A program made the position numbers and the translations under genes. Source: Lepus europaeus (taxonomy: Eukaryota; Chordata; Mammalia; Lagomorpha; Leporidae). Taken from it: a stretch of DNA of 64,000 bases. Below the pieces are notes generated by a model, which worked only from the letters and a program-made list of their open reading frames with translations, was not told the DNA's origin and did no database searches. This document shows, one piece after another, positions 55,492-64,000 of this stretch. Position 1 is the first letter of the stretch, and every line of letters begins with the position of its first letter. Location of the stretch: contig NC_084838.1 of the NCBI RefSeq assembly GCF_033115175.1, forward strand, positions 40,465,468 to 40,529,467, written 5' to 3'.

Positions 55492-56139
55492 AGTTTACAG
55501 AAACCTGTTCACAAGAATGGCATCCTGGTTATATGAATGTCTTTGTGAAGCTGAACTTTCACAGTATTATCCTCATTTTACTGCCCTTGGCCTTCAGAAA
55601 ATAGATGAATTAGCCAAGATTACAATGAAAGACTACTCCAAATTGGGAGTCCATGACATGAATGACCGCAAACGTCTCTTCCAACTTATCAAAATCATTA
55701 AGATTATGCAGGAAGAAGATAAAGCAGTCAGTAGCCCAAAGCATTCTCTTCAGACAAACAGCCTATGTACCAAGCCTTGCAAACTCGGATCTGGCCCTCG
55801 AAGACAACTGAATTTTGATTCTCCTACTAACAACAAAAGTAGAACTGCCAGCAATGTTGGGTTTGAAATGTGCCATTTATCAAATTTCTCTACAATTGAA
55901 CAGAAGCCTACTCACTTAAAAGTTCTGGAACACATGCTACCAGATGATTCCCAGTACTGTACAAAAACAAGAATTCTGAATGCCACAGCTGCTGATTCCT
56001 ATGTGCAAACAGAAATTAACACTTCATTCTTTTCATCAAACCACTTTTCTCCAGTACTGGGAAATTGTGATATTCCCATTATTCAAAGAATCTCTCAAGA
56101 TTCAGGATATAATTATGGAATTCCTCATTCCTGTATCAG
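55492..56139 (+). CDS. KIF24: KIF24 exon 2: start codon, SAM domain (residues 1-207)
   Basis: Kinesin-like protein KIF24, a kinesin-13-related microtubule depolymerase of the centriole. With CP110 and CEP97 it restrains primary cilium assembly. The exon follows acceptor TCTCTTTGCAG at 55481-55491; translation starts at ATG 55517 (A at -3, G at +4), and 55492-55516 is 5' UTR. The protein begins MASWLYECLCEAELSQYY. Residues about 1-65 form the SAM domain, with the typical hydrophobic helix pattern and a GVHDMNDRKRL segment. Residues about 70-205 are a low-complexity linker. The donor ATCAG|GTAATA at 56139/56140 leaves Arg208 split (phase 2), and exon 3 restores it as AGA. No stop interrupts the frame. 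Sequence matches human KIF24 closely from memory. It is the only long ORF (208 codons) without a repeat origin in the right half of the window. Confidence 0.97.
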
Positions 56140-56905
56140 GTAATAATTTTATCTTTTTTTTTTGCGGGGTGGGGGAGGGTAGAGAAGGTAGCCTCAGGCA
56201 AGGTTAGACCTGTCCTTCAAGACCAGAGAGTGCAACTCTTTATTTACATTACTGTAAAATATAAATAATGTAGCATAAAAATGATAATGAACAGCTTTTG
56301 CATCAATAATAGAATGCCTGGATGGGGAAAAATTAGGTATTGAAACTTTCCAGATGGGGGAAAGATGATACTGTTCATGTACTTCAGACAGCTGCTGTTT
56401 GCCAGATCTTTTACTCCTATAGCAGATCTATTTCTATTATTTATTGTAGTGTAACCTGATACATCTAGTGCATCCATGAAAGTAAAATATTTAAGTGATG
56501 TTCAACAATGAAAAAAGATACACAATCTTCAGGATTTTTTTAAGGCTCTCAGATCCAATTAAACCAACCAGAAGACTTCAAGTTTAAAAAACAAAGAGGT
56601 GTAGTTGAATTAAGTAGGTCTTTGGAGCAACTTACCTGTGTACGTTGTGATATGATCCTGATTTGAGGTGCTTTCTATAATTCCACCCCTGAGAAACATT
56701 TTTGAAATTACAAAGAGTAAGAAACTTTTGATGAAGACTAGCGTTTGAGAATCAGGGTGACTGTAAGTAATTTTTACCTAGTGCTCCGAGTTAGAATTTG
56801 AAATAAGTTCTCTAAGAAGTGAAGTATCAAGTAAGCTGTGCTAGTAACAATGGTATAATAGGAAATATGTTCTTTTAAAAAAACTGTATTGCTGGGTGTT
56901 GGTTT

Positions 56906-57208
56906 TTGTTTTTGTTTTGACAAGTAGAGATATAGACAGAGAGAAAGGTTTTACTTCCGCTGGTTCACTCCCAAAATGGCCACCATGGCTGGTGCTGTGC
57001 CGATCCGAAGCCAGGAGCCAGGTGCTTCTTCCTGGTCTCCCATGCAGGTGTGGGAGCCCAAGCACTTGGGTCATCCTCCACTGCCCTCCCAGGCCACAGC
57101 AGAGAGCTGGACTGGAAGAGGAGCAGCCGGGACTAGAACCCAGTGCCCATATGGGATTCCAGCGCCACAGGCAGAAGATTAACCAAGTGAACCATGGCGC
57201 TGGCCCTG
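56906..57208 (-). mobile_element. CSINE, antisense
   Basis: TTTTGACAAGTAGAGATATAGAC to AGTGAACCATGGCGCTGGCCC; GCTGGGTGTTGG / GCTGG flank weakly. Confidence 0.88.
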
Positions 57209-57839
57209 CTGGTTTTATTTTAAAAGTTATGTATGTGAGTTTTGGGGAAATAAAATTTACTTTTAAGCTGTATTTTCTTTATAATAAGGTAAAATATTTA
57301 GATTTGGTGCTGCATTGCTAAGGTTCCCTAGGATTTTATAACCAATCCTTTTACTCCAAAAAAATAGAAGACTCAATCTTAAAGGTAAAAATACCTTTAG
57401 TAATTTGACATGTTTCTGGAAACTTTTTGTTTGGTCTAGTGGAACACAGACTATTTAGTACTGTTTTCTTTTAATTCTGAGAGAACTAGACTGTCTCATG
57501 ACTGAAAATGATTGTTGCTGTCTTATTGATTAGCTCATGGTGAAAGAGCAAATATTTTCTCAACTACTACAGTCTTTTATTGAACAATACAAAATCTAAA
57601 TTGAAATTATTTATAAATAAAAATCTCTTTATGTTAACCACCATCAAGTATAGAATGGATATTTCAGTTTAAATATTGTCATTTTGTTTATTGACAAAAA
57701 TTAAATACCAGCTCTGCTAGGCTCAATTCTAGATAGAAAGATAATTAGAATATCTGGAAGCTCTTGTATTCTTGGGGGATCAGGTGAGGAGGATGACAGA
57801 CATGAACAACCATATGGTGAGATAAGTGCTGTTACAGAC

Positions 57840-58161
57840 TTTTTTTTTTTTTTTTAGATTGATTTATTTGAGAGGCAGAATTACAGAGAGAGGGAGAGAC
57901 AGATCCTCCATATGCTGGTTCACTCCCAAATGGCCACAATGGCCAGAGCTGGGCCTATCCAAAGCCAGAAGTCAGGAGCTTCTTTTGGTCTCCCACACAA
58001 GAGAAGAGGCCCAAGCAATTGGGGCATCCTCCACTGCTCTCCCAGGCCATCAGCAGTGATGCCAGATTGGAAGTGGAGCAGCCAGGACTCGAACAGGCAC
58101 CCATATGGGATGCCAGTGCTACAGGCAGAGGCTTAACCTACTACGCCACAGTGCCAGCACT
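57840..58161 (-). mobile_element. CSINE, antisense, full length
   Basis: T-run, AGATTGATTTATTTGAGAGGC to CTACGCCACAGTGCCAGCA. GTTACAGACTTT / CTTACAGACATTT flank it. Confidence 0.9.
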
Positions 58162-58740
58162 TCTTACAGACATTTAGACATGACAAAGCCAGAGTGAAGG
58201 CTGTCCAATTGTGCTTTCTTACATTGTGTATTCTCTTACTCTTTCCAGTTTAAAAATCAGAGAGATGAAGGTAAGAAAGGACATTTTCCCTAGTAATCTT
58301 CAATAATGCCCTCTCACCCAGACCCCAAGTAGGAGTCAGGATTTTGGAACCATGCAAAATCCCCTTACCAGCTTAAGGCTTGCTATTAAGGAATCATCCT
58401 ACCCAAAGCAATTCTCTTTGGCTATCTTAAAGCAGGTTTTTACTTTTTAGTTATTCTAAAAGTTCAAAATAAATTGGCCTCAGAATTTTAATAAAGTATA
58501 ACACATTTATAGAAATGGTTGTCCTGACTTATTTAAAAGCTTGAATAGACTTAACTCCAGCTGTCTTAACTCTGCTTGTCAGACAGATATAATATACTTA
58601 TAAATAAGATTAAGCATTAAAGCTGGCTCCTTTTAAGAACAGAACATGCATTCCTTCTTGCCCTTTGAACTTAAAGCTACAGACCTTTTTGTCATTAAGT
58701 TGACTCATCCTAAGGTCCCTGTACATTTTCAGAAGACTTA

Positions 58741-59026
58741 GGGGCAAGTGTTTGGTCTAGTGGTTAAAATGCCAGCCAGGATACCTGTGTCCCGTTTGGG
58801 AGTATTTTTGTTCTACTCCCAGCTTTGGCTCCCTATACCAGTTTCCTTCTAATGCCAATCCTGGGAGGCAGCAGGTGATGACTCAAGTAGCTGGGTTCCT
58901 GCTACCCATGTGGGAGACCTGGATTTTGTTCCTGGCTGCTGGCATAGGCCTTCTTGTGAGCATTTGGGGAGTAAACCAACAGATCTGTCGCTGTGCTCTG
59001 TTTCTCTACCTCTCATTTAAAAAGGG
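58741..59026 (+). mobile_element. CSINE, sense, diverged
   Basis: GGGGCAAGTGTTTGGTCTAGTGG head to CTCTCATTTAAAAAGG. Confidence 0.75.
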
Positions 59027-59131
59027 TTGTGATGGAGAACCTAAATATTTTTTGTGCTCTTGAATTGACTTCATGTGATTAGGTTATTAATGCTCAGCAA
59101 CTAGCGATTTTATCACAAGAACCCTTTTTTA

Positions 59132-59439
59132 AATGATGCAAAGTGGGTTAGGCTGCTGCTTGCTACACTGGCATCCCACACTGAAATGCTGGTTCGAGTC
59201 CCAGGTGCTCTGCTTCCAGTCCAGCTTCCTGATAATGTGTTTGGGAAGGCAGCAGAATATGGTACAAATATTTGGGTCTCTGTCACCCTAGTGGGAGACC
59301 AGTATGGAGTTCTTGGCTCCTAGTTTTGGCCTGGTCCGAACCTGACTGTGGCAGTCATTTTGGGGGAATGAACCACGGATGGAAGATCTTTCTGTCTTTC
59401 CATCTCTCATCATTTCTGCCTTTCAAATAAATAATTTTT
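59132..59439 (+). mobile_element. CSINE, sense, head shortened
   Basis: GATGCAAAGTGGGTTAGGCTGCTGC, GGTTCGAGTCCC B box, to CTTTCAAATAAATAA. Confidence 0.85.
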
Positions 59440-59440
59440 T

Positions 59441-59485
59441 TCTTTCTTTTTTTCTTTTTCTTTCTTTCTTTCTTTTTTTTTTTTT
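59441..59485. repeat. (CTTT)n microsatellite between two CSINEs
   Basis: TTTCTTTCTTTTTTTC... for about 45 bases at the junction of a sense tail and an antisense tail. Confidence 0.88.
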
Positions 59486-59782
59486 GACAGGCAGAGTTAG
59501 AGAATGAGAGAGAAATAAAGGTCTTCCTTTTCCGTTGGTTCACCCCCAAAATGGCTGCTACAGCTGGCACGCTGCGCCAATCTGAAGCCAGGAGCCAGGT
59601 GCTTCCTCCTGGTCTCCCATGTGGGTGCAGGGCCCAAGCACTTGAGCCATCCTCCACTGCCCTCCCGGGCCACAGCAGAGAGCTGGACTGGAAGAGGAGC
59701 AGCCGGGACTAGAACTGGCGCCCATATGAGATTCTGGTACCGCAGGCGGAGGATTAACCAAGTGAGCCACGGCACCGGCCCC
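59486..59782 (-). mobile_element. CSINE, antisense, young-like
   Basis: GACAGGCAGAGTTAGAGAATG to AGTGAGCCACGGCACCGGCCCC. Confidence 0.9.
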
Positions 59783-60080
59783 TAAAAGTAATATTTTGTA
59801 TTAGAAATTTTATTTGCTATTTTTTTACTGACTTATTTCCTGGAAAGAAATAATATTCCAATCACTTGGAGGGCTCAGAAAATCAGAATTGATATAAAAC
59901 AATTATAGAGAATAATAGCTTGTGCCAGATCTATTATAAAAGGCTCTTTAAGGGCTTTCAGTCAAATTCTATAATGTAAAAGAGGGAGCAGTTTGTTTTG
60001 CCAAAGCATTCTTAGTACATGGACCAAAGACATCGATCCTGGTAAAACACTTGTTTTCAAGTTACCTAGTTTTAGAGGTC

Positions 60081-60170
60081 TGCCTGCCTGCCTGCCTGCC
60101 TGCCTGCCTTCTTTCCTCCCTTCCTTCCTTCTTTCCTCTCCCTTCCTCCCTCCCTTCCTCCCTTCCTTTT
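60081..60170. repeat. (TGCC)n-(CCTT)n compound microsatellite
   Basis: About seven TGCC units (60081-60108), then about 60 bases of CCTT/CCCT-type pyrimidine tract joining the antisense CSINE tail. Confidence 0.93.
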
Positions 60171-60449
60171 ATTTGAAAGAGGTACAGAGAAGTAGAGGTC
60201 TTGCATCCACTGGTTCACTGCACAAGTGGGCACAATGGCTGGAGATGACCCAATTTGAAGCCAGGAGCTTCTTCTGGATCTCCCATGTGGGTACAGGGGC
60301 CCAAGGATTTGGGCCGTCCACCACTGTTTTCCCAGATGCCTTAGCAGGGAGCTGGATAGGAAGTAGAGCAGCCAGGACTCAAACTGGCACCTATATGGGA
60401 TGCCAGCACTGCAGGCCAGGGTTTTAGCCCACTGCACAATGCCAGCCCC
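60170..60449 (-). mobile_element. CSINE, antisense
   Basis: TTTATTTGAAAGAGGTACAG to CCCACTGCACAATGCCAGCCCC. TAGAGGTC / TAGAGGCA flank the SINE plus microsatellite. Confidence 0.88.
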
Positions 60450-60664
60450 TAGAGGCATTTCTAATAAAATGATCAGTTCTTAGATAGACTACCATTAGGT
60501 TCAGCAAGTGAACTTGATGAACTTTGTATCCATAACCCAAGGAACATTGCTGCAAATGTTGGATGTTAATGTTGAGTAGTTAAATGAAGCCAGTGAAAGC
60601 ACACATCTGAGTAGAAGTTTGAATTAGTGGTAAACAAGACCAGTCATAAAATTATTCTGGAAAG

Positions 60665-60695
60665 GAGCCAGCACTGTGGCACAGTGAGTTAAACC
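60665..60695 (+). mobile_element. CSINE head scrap, sense (~30 bp)
   Basis: GGAGCCAGCACTGTGGCACAG and GTGAGTTAAACC only, followed by a short (TA)n. The rest of the SINE is absent. Confidence 0.7.
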
Positions 60696-61151
60696 ATATA
60701 TATATATAACAGGGCACAAGAAAGAGGAAGTAGGGAAACATTCAGAGGGAGAGAATATATCTGAGAGGAACACTAGAAAAAGTACATTGACACCTACCAC
60801 ATACTTCAAGGAATTTAGTAAACTCAGGATAAAAAAGAAATTAGACTAATGGTCAAGGAAGTAAATGTAAAAAAATAATTGCTTCAAAGGCAACAAGAGG
60901 CATGGGTTTGGGTTTTGTAAAAGTCTCAGATGGTAGCAGCATATTGCATTATATTTTGGGAATTAACCAGCCTGAATTTTGTGAATATAAAGTGCATTCA
61001 CCATCAGCAAACTGTATCTGGAAGCCAAAACAATTCTTGAGGGAATTTTTGTTCATTTCTTGGGTGTTTTGTTTTGCGGAGCAACCAATGGGTTAGGGAT
61101 GGAGATAGGAGTGATCAGGAGGATTTAGCTAATGAAAGAACTTTCTAGAGC

Positions 61152-61464
61152 AGAAATTTGGCCTGGCGATTAAGGTTCCCACATCCCATATTGGAGTCCC
61201 TGGGTTCAAGTCTCGGTTTGAATCTATGCGACTCCTGATTCCAGCTTTCTACTAATGAGCATTCTGTGAAGGCAGTAGGTGATAACTCAAAACTTGAGTC
61301 CCTACTGCCCATGTGGAAGACCTGAATTGGGTTCCCAGCTCTCAGCTTCACCCTTGCTTAGCCCCAGCAATTGCAGACATTTGGGAAGTAAACCAACAAA
61401 TGAGATCTCACTCCCCCCCCCCACTCTCCCCCTTCATTCTGCCTCTCAAATAATTAACTGAATG
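61152..61464 (+). mobile_element. Older CSINE, sense
   Basis: AGAAATTTGGCCTGGCGATTAAGG head, GGGTTCAAGTCTCGG, TCCCCCCCCCC, to GCCTCTCAAATAATTAAC. Confidence 0.78.
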
Positions 61465-61506
61465 AGTATATTGTTAAATAATTTTTTCAATGGTGACACT
61501 TTAAAT

Positions 61507-61814
61507 ATATCTTTTATTTATTTTTTTCACTATTTTAAAGGCAGAGAGAGGTCTTTCATCCATTGATTCATTCCACAAATGCTTGCAACAACCAGGGCTG
61601 GGCCAGGCTGAAGCCAGGAGCCCTGAACACAATCCAGGTATTTTATATGGGTGGTAGGTACCCAAGTACCTGAGCCTTTTCTTGCCACCTCCCCAGATGA
61701 CCATTAGTAGGAAGCTTGGATGGGTGGTAGAGCCCAGACTGGAACCAGGCACTCCAGTCAGGGATGTGGACATCCCAAGCAGCATCTTAACTGCTGAACC
61801 AACTGCTTACCCCA
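61507..61814 (-). mobile_element. Older CSINE, antisense
   Basis: ATATCTTTTATTTATTTTTTTCAC to CATCTTAACTGCTGAACCAACTGCTTACCCC. Confidence 0.78.
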
Positions 61815-61842
61815 TATGTAACTTATAAAAATATATCATGTC

Positions 61843-62145
61843 CAGGGCTGAGTATTGTGCAGTAGTTTAAGCCACCAATTAGGATGCCCAATCCAGTACT
61901 CTGCCTCTGATTTAGCTTCTTGCTAATGCATCCTCATAGGCAGTGAATGATGGGTCAAGTATTTATGCCCCAGCTACCCATGGGGAAGATCCAGATGGAG
62001 TTCTGGATTCTTGGCTTCAGCCTGTCATAGCCGTGGCTGTTGCAGGCATTTCAGGAATGAATCAGCAGATGGAATATCTTTCAGTCTTTTTGTCTCTCTG
62101 TGTCACTTTGCCTTTCAAGTAAATGAAAATAAGTAAATATTAAAC
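61843..62145 (+). mobile_element. CSINE, sense, just upstream of KIF24 exon 3
   Basis: CAGGGCTGAGTATTGTGCAGTAG head to CCTTTCAAGTAAATG. Its tail ends about 100 bp before the exon 3 acceptor, so it may influence branch-point use. Confidence 0.83.
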
Positions 62146-62246
62146 AATATTATGTACAGTATTACAATAAAATGTACTGATACTTTGTCCTCTCAAGTAG
62201 CCTTACCTTGTTAATAAAAATTAAAGCTTGTTTATAAACATACCAG

Positions 62247-62436
62247 ACACAACGCCTCAGAAAAAGAGAATCCTTGGACTGAGATGGAGAAAATCAGAGT
62301 TTGTGTTCGCAAACGCCCTCTGGGCATAAGGGAAGTACGTCGTGGAGAAATTAATATTATTACTGTAGAAGACAAAGAAACTCTGCTTGTGCATGAGAAG
62401 AAAGAAGCAGTTGACCTCACACAGTATATTCTGCAG
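62247..62436 (+). CDS. KIF24: KIF24 exon 3: start of kinesin motor domain (to residue 271)
   Basis: The acceptor CATACCAG ends at 62246 and the donor CTGCAG|GTAAGA lies at 62436/62437. With exon 2 the frame reads R-H-N-A-S-E-K-E-N-P-W-T-E-M-E-K-I-R-V. From residue 224 it enters the first beta-strand of the kinesin motor (IRVCVRKRPL), then the kinesin-13-like strand with NIITVEDKETLLVHEKK and DLTQYILQ. The P-loop, switch I and switch II exons lie beyond the window. The exon is 190 bp, so 271 of roughly 1,370 residues are covered. The pyrimidine tract at the acceptor is poor (TTGTTTATAAACATACCAG). The ATG at 62284 is Met221 in the middle of this exon, not a start; open reading past 62436 is intron. 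Confidence 0.95.
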
Positions 62437-64000
62437 GTAAGATATTTTGTTTTTGTGTTTGGAGCAAGTATGTCAATTTTTTGCCTTTTGTTTGAATAAT
62501 AGCATACAAATTCTAAAATTTGGTTTCTGGTTTGAGTGACATTCATTCACGGTGTGACATTGCATTAAATCATTGGCATCTTGGGTCTTCATTCTTTAAA
62601 GATATGGTGCAGTAGGAGATACTGAAACATAAATCCTCTGCTTTCGTGCAATGAAGCTGTGTCATAATTTACTTAACACACTTTGTTAATTTATTATACA
62701 TATTCAGCAAAAGGAGAAATGAGAGCATAGAAAGAATTTAAAATATGAAGTGGTTGTCACAAGACCAGTCACTGAGCATATGCCCCAGAATGACTACAGA
62801 ATGATCTCCATTCTTGCCTGCATCTCACAATATAAATTTCTTACTGTGCTGAGTACACATCTTGAGTTTAATGATGGATAGTATATTTTTGTAACGAGCT
62901 CCAGATTGCCAGCCAATTGCTTATTTTAATTCCCAGCTGTCTTGCCTTAGACTTAACTGGTAGAAATTGGGCTCTGATAAGGTAATTATGTATAAGGTAG
63001 ATTACAACAGGTAAATATAATTAAGGAATATGATTCCATATCTAACATAAGAGTTTAAATAAAACACTTAGCTCAAACACATAATGTTCATTAACTGCTA
63101 GAGTGATCATGAAGAATCCAGTGAAAGGAACTTTAAACTTATCCAAGCTGGTAAGTATACTTGCAATAACTCTTCAGCCTCATAAGGAAGCAGAAAATTC
63201 CACAGTTCATAATTTAGGTACTCCAAAATTGTGAATAATCTAAGAGGATAGGTAACCCACCTGATGTTAAGATTCAGGAGTTTCTCTTAACTCAGAATCT
63301 ACCTCCCTCAACATTGAAACTATGTTCTCTCCCCGATTCACCACCTCATTATATTACCTCAAAATGCAATGACTGGTGGGAAAAAAGTGGTGAGTAATAT
63401 GGTATCCTAGCAGTTCACCTTAGTCAGCTGAAATCTTACTCTACTGGAATAAATCCTTTAAGACTGAAGTCAAGTTTTTAAACACTTTCCCCCTCTTTCA
63501 AACTCACATTGTTCTTTTTGTCTTTGGTTACCAAAATTCTGTTTCACAGTGACATTCCAGGTAATCCACTGAATCTTTCTATGGGTGTTAAATTACTAGA
63601 CCACTGTAAAACCAACCCAGTCACTTTAACAGCTTTATTGATTGCTGATCAATGCACACTCTATTAGGTCTCAGTGGGAGGTATTTATTTTGAAGATGGT
63701 CTAAATGACCAATTAGTTGTAATGCTATCTAGTTCCATGGCTACTTAAAGCCATAGGATTGGCTATATCCAATCACTGGCTATCTAAGGCTTCTTAATGA
63801 TGCTTCTGTCACAGTAATTCCCTCAAGGAGACAACATCTTATCTTTTGTATTTTTCCATTATCTCCAAACACAATATCCTTACTACTTTGTCATTAACAT
63901 TGATCAATACTTATTGACTACCCATAGTTTCCATGGCATTTTCTCTGCTGTTTGAACTTTGGACCTTTGCTCTCATAGGTCAAAGTCCTTACCTGTCAAT
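62437..64000 (+). other. KIF24: KIF24 intron 3 (partial), no feature recognised
   Basis: It begins GTAAGA after exon 3 and continues past the window edge. It is AT-rich. No CSINE, L1 or exon was recognised in this 1.5 kb, so it is the longest CSINE-free part of the right third. The next KIF24 exon (continuing from Gln271) is not within the window. Confidence 0.7.

Larger units (their letters stand above)
56140..62246 (+). other. KIF24: KIF24 intron 2
   Basis: GTAATA at 56140 to ACCAG at 62246, about 6.1 kb. It contains about nine CSINEs and two pyrimidine microsatellites. Segments 56150-56900, 57210-57835, 58165-58735 and 60700-61145 show nothing I can assign. Confidence 0.85.

Noticed and set aside
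55401-55604. A 67-codon ORF overlapping the KIF24 exon 2 acceptor
   Set aside because: It is a shadow in another frame, starting in the intron; the SAM-domain frame is the conserved one.
62284-62499. A 71-codon ORF starting at Met221 of KIF24 as an independent gene
   Set aside because: Its first 51 codons are KIF24 exon 3 in the normal frame; the remainder reads past the GTAAGA donor into the intron.

Overview
This is mammalian nuclear DNA. Tens of copies of the lagomorph-specific C-repeat (CSINE, a tRNA-derived SINE) identify a lagomorph, most probably rabbit (Oryctolagus cuniculus). Two protein-coding genes are recognisable and lie head to head across a CpG-rich promoter at about 29.9-30.8 kb. 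The minus-strand gene is NUDT2 (Ap4A hydrolase). Both of its coding exons are present and give a complete 147-residue Nudix protein. The plus-strand gene is KIF24 (kinesin-13-like). Its non-coding first exon, the exon with the start codon and SAM domain, and the exon that opens the motor domain are here; the rest lies beyond the right edge. The same pair is divergently arranged on human chromosome 9p13.3, so this is a conserved syntenic block.

Layout. 1-17.2 kb: intergenic DNA downstream of NUDT2, built almost entirely from repeats: rabbit-type L1 3' ends in both orientations, an old plus-strand L1M dismantled by CSINEs and by a 1.2-kb LTR-like insertion, and further L1 tails. 17.2-20.5 kb: NUDT2 coding exons and 3' UTR. 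20.5-30.2 kb: 5' intron of NUDT2, with MIR, L2, L1 and CSINE copies and a 43-bp tandem duplication. 30.2-30.7 kb: shared promoter and both first exons, with a perfect TCTCGCGAGA palindrome and four CCAAT boxes. 30.7-55.5 kb: KIF24 intron 1, with a full-length-like L2 3' end, about 25 CSINEs, an antisense L1 5' end with a broken ORF1, and a 2-kb non-repetitive 3'UTR-like block. 55.5-56.1 kb: KIF24 exon 2. 56.1-62.2 kb: intron 2. 62.25-62.44 kb: exon 3. 62.4-64 kb: intron 3 with no recognised repeat.

The two genes share a promoter but not a pathway. NUDT2 hydrolyses diadenosine tetraphosphate; KIF24 acts at centrioles and restrains ciliogenesis. I found no operon, CRISPR array or undescribed defence-type system. 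The unusual material is architectural: nested transposons with readable target-site duplications, a tiny SINE insertion, a tail-less SINE, an inverted SINE hairpin, tandem duplications, and an open reading frame through KIF24 exon 1 that joins the start codon in frame. Repeat boundaries were read by eye and are good to roughly 5-20 bases; family names rest on remembered consensus features, not on a database search.
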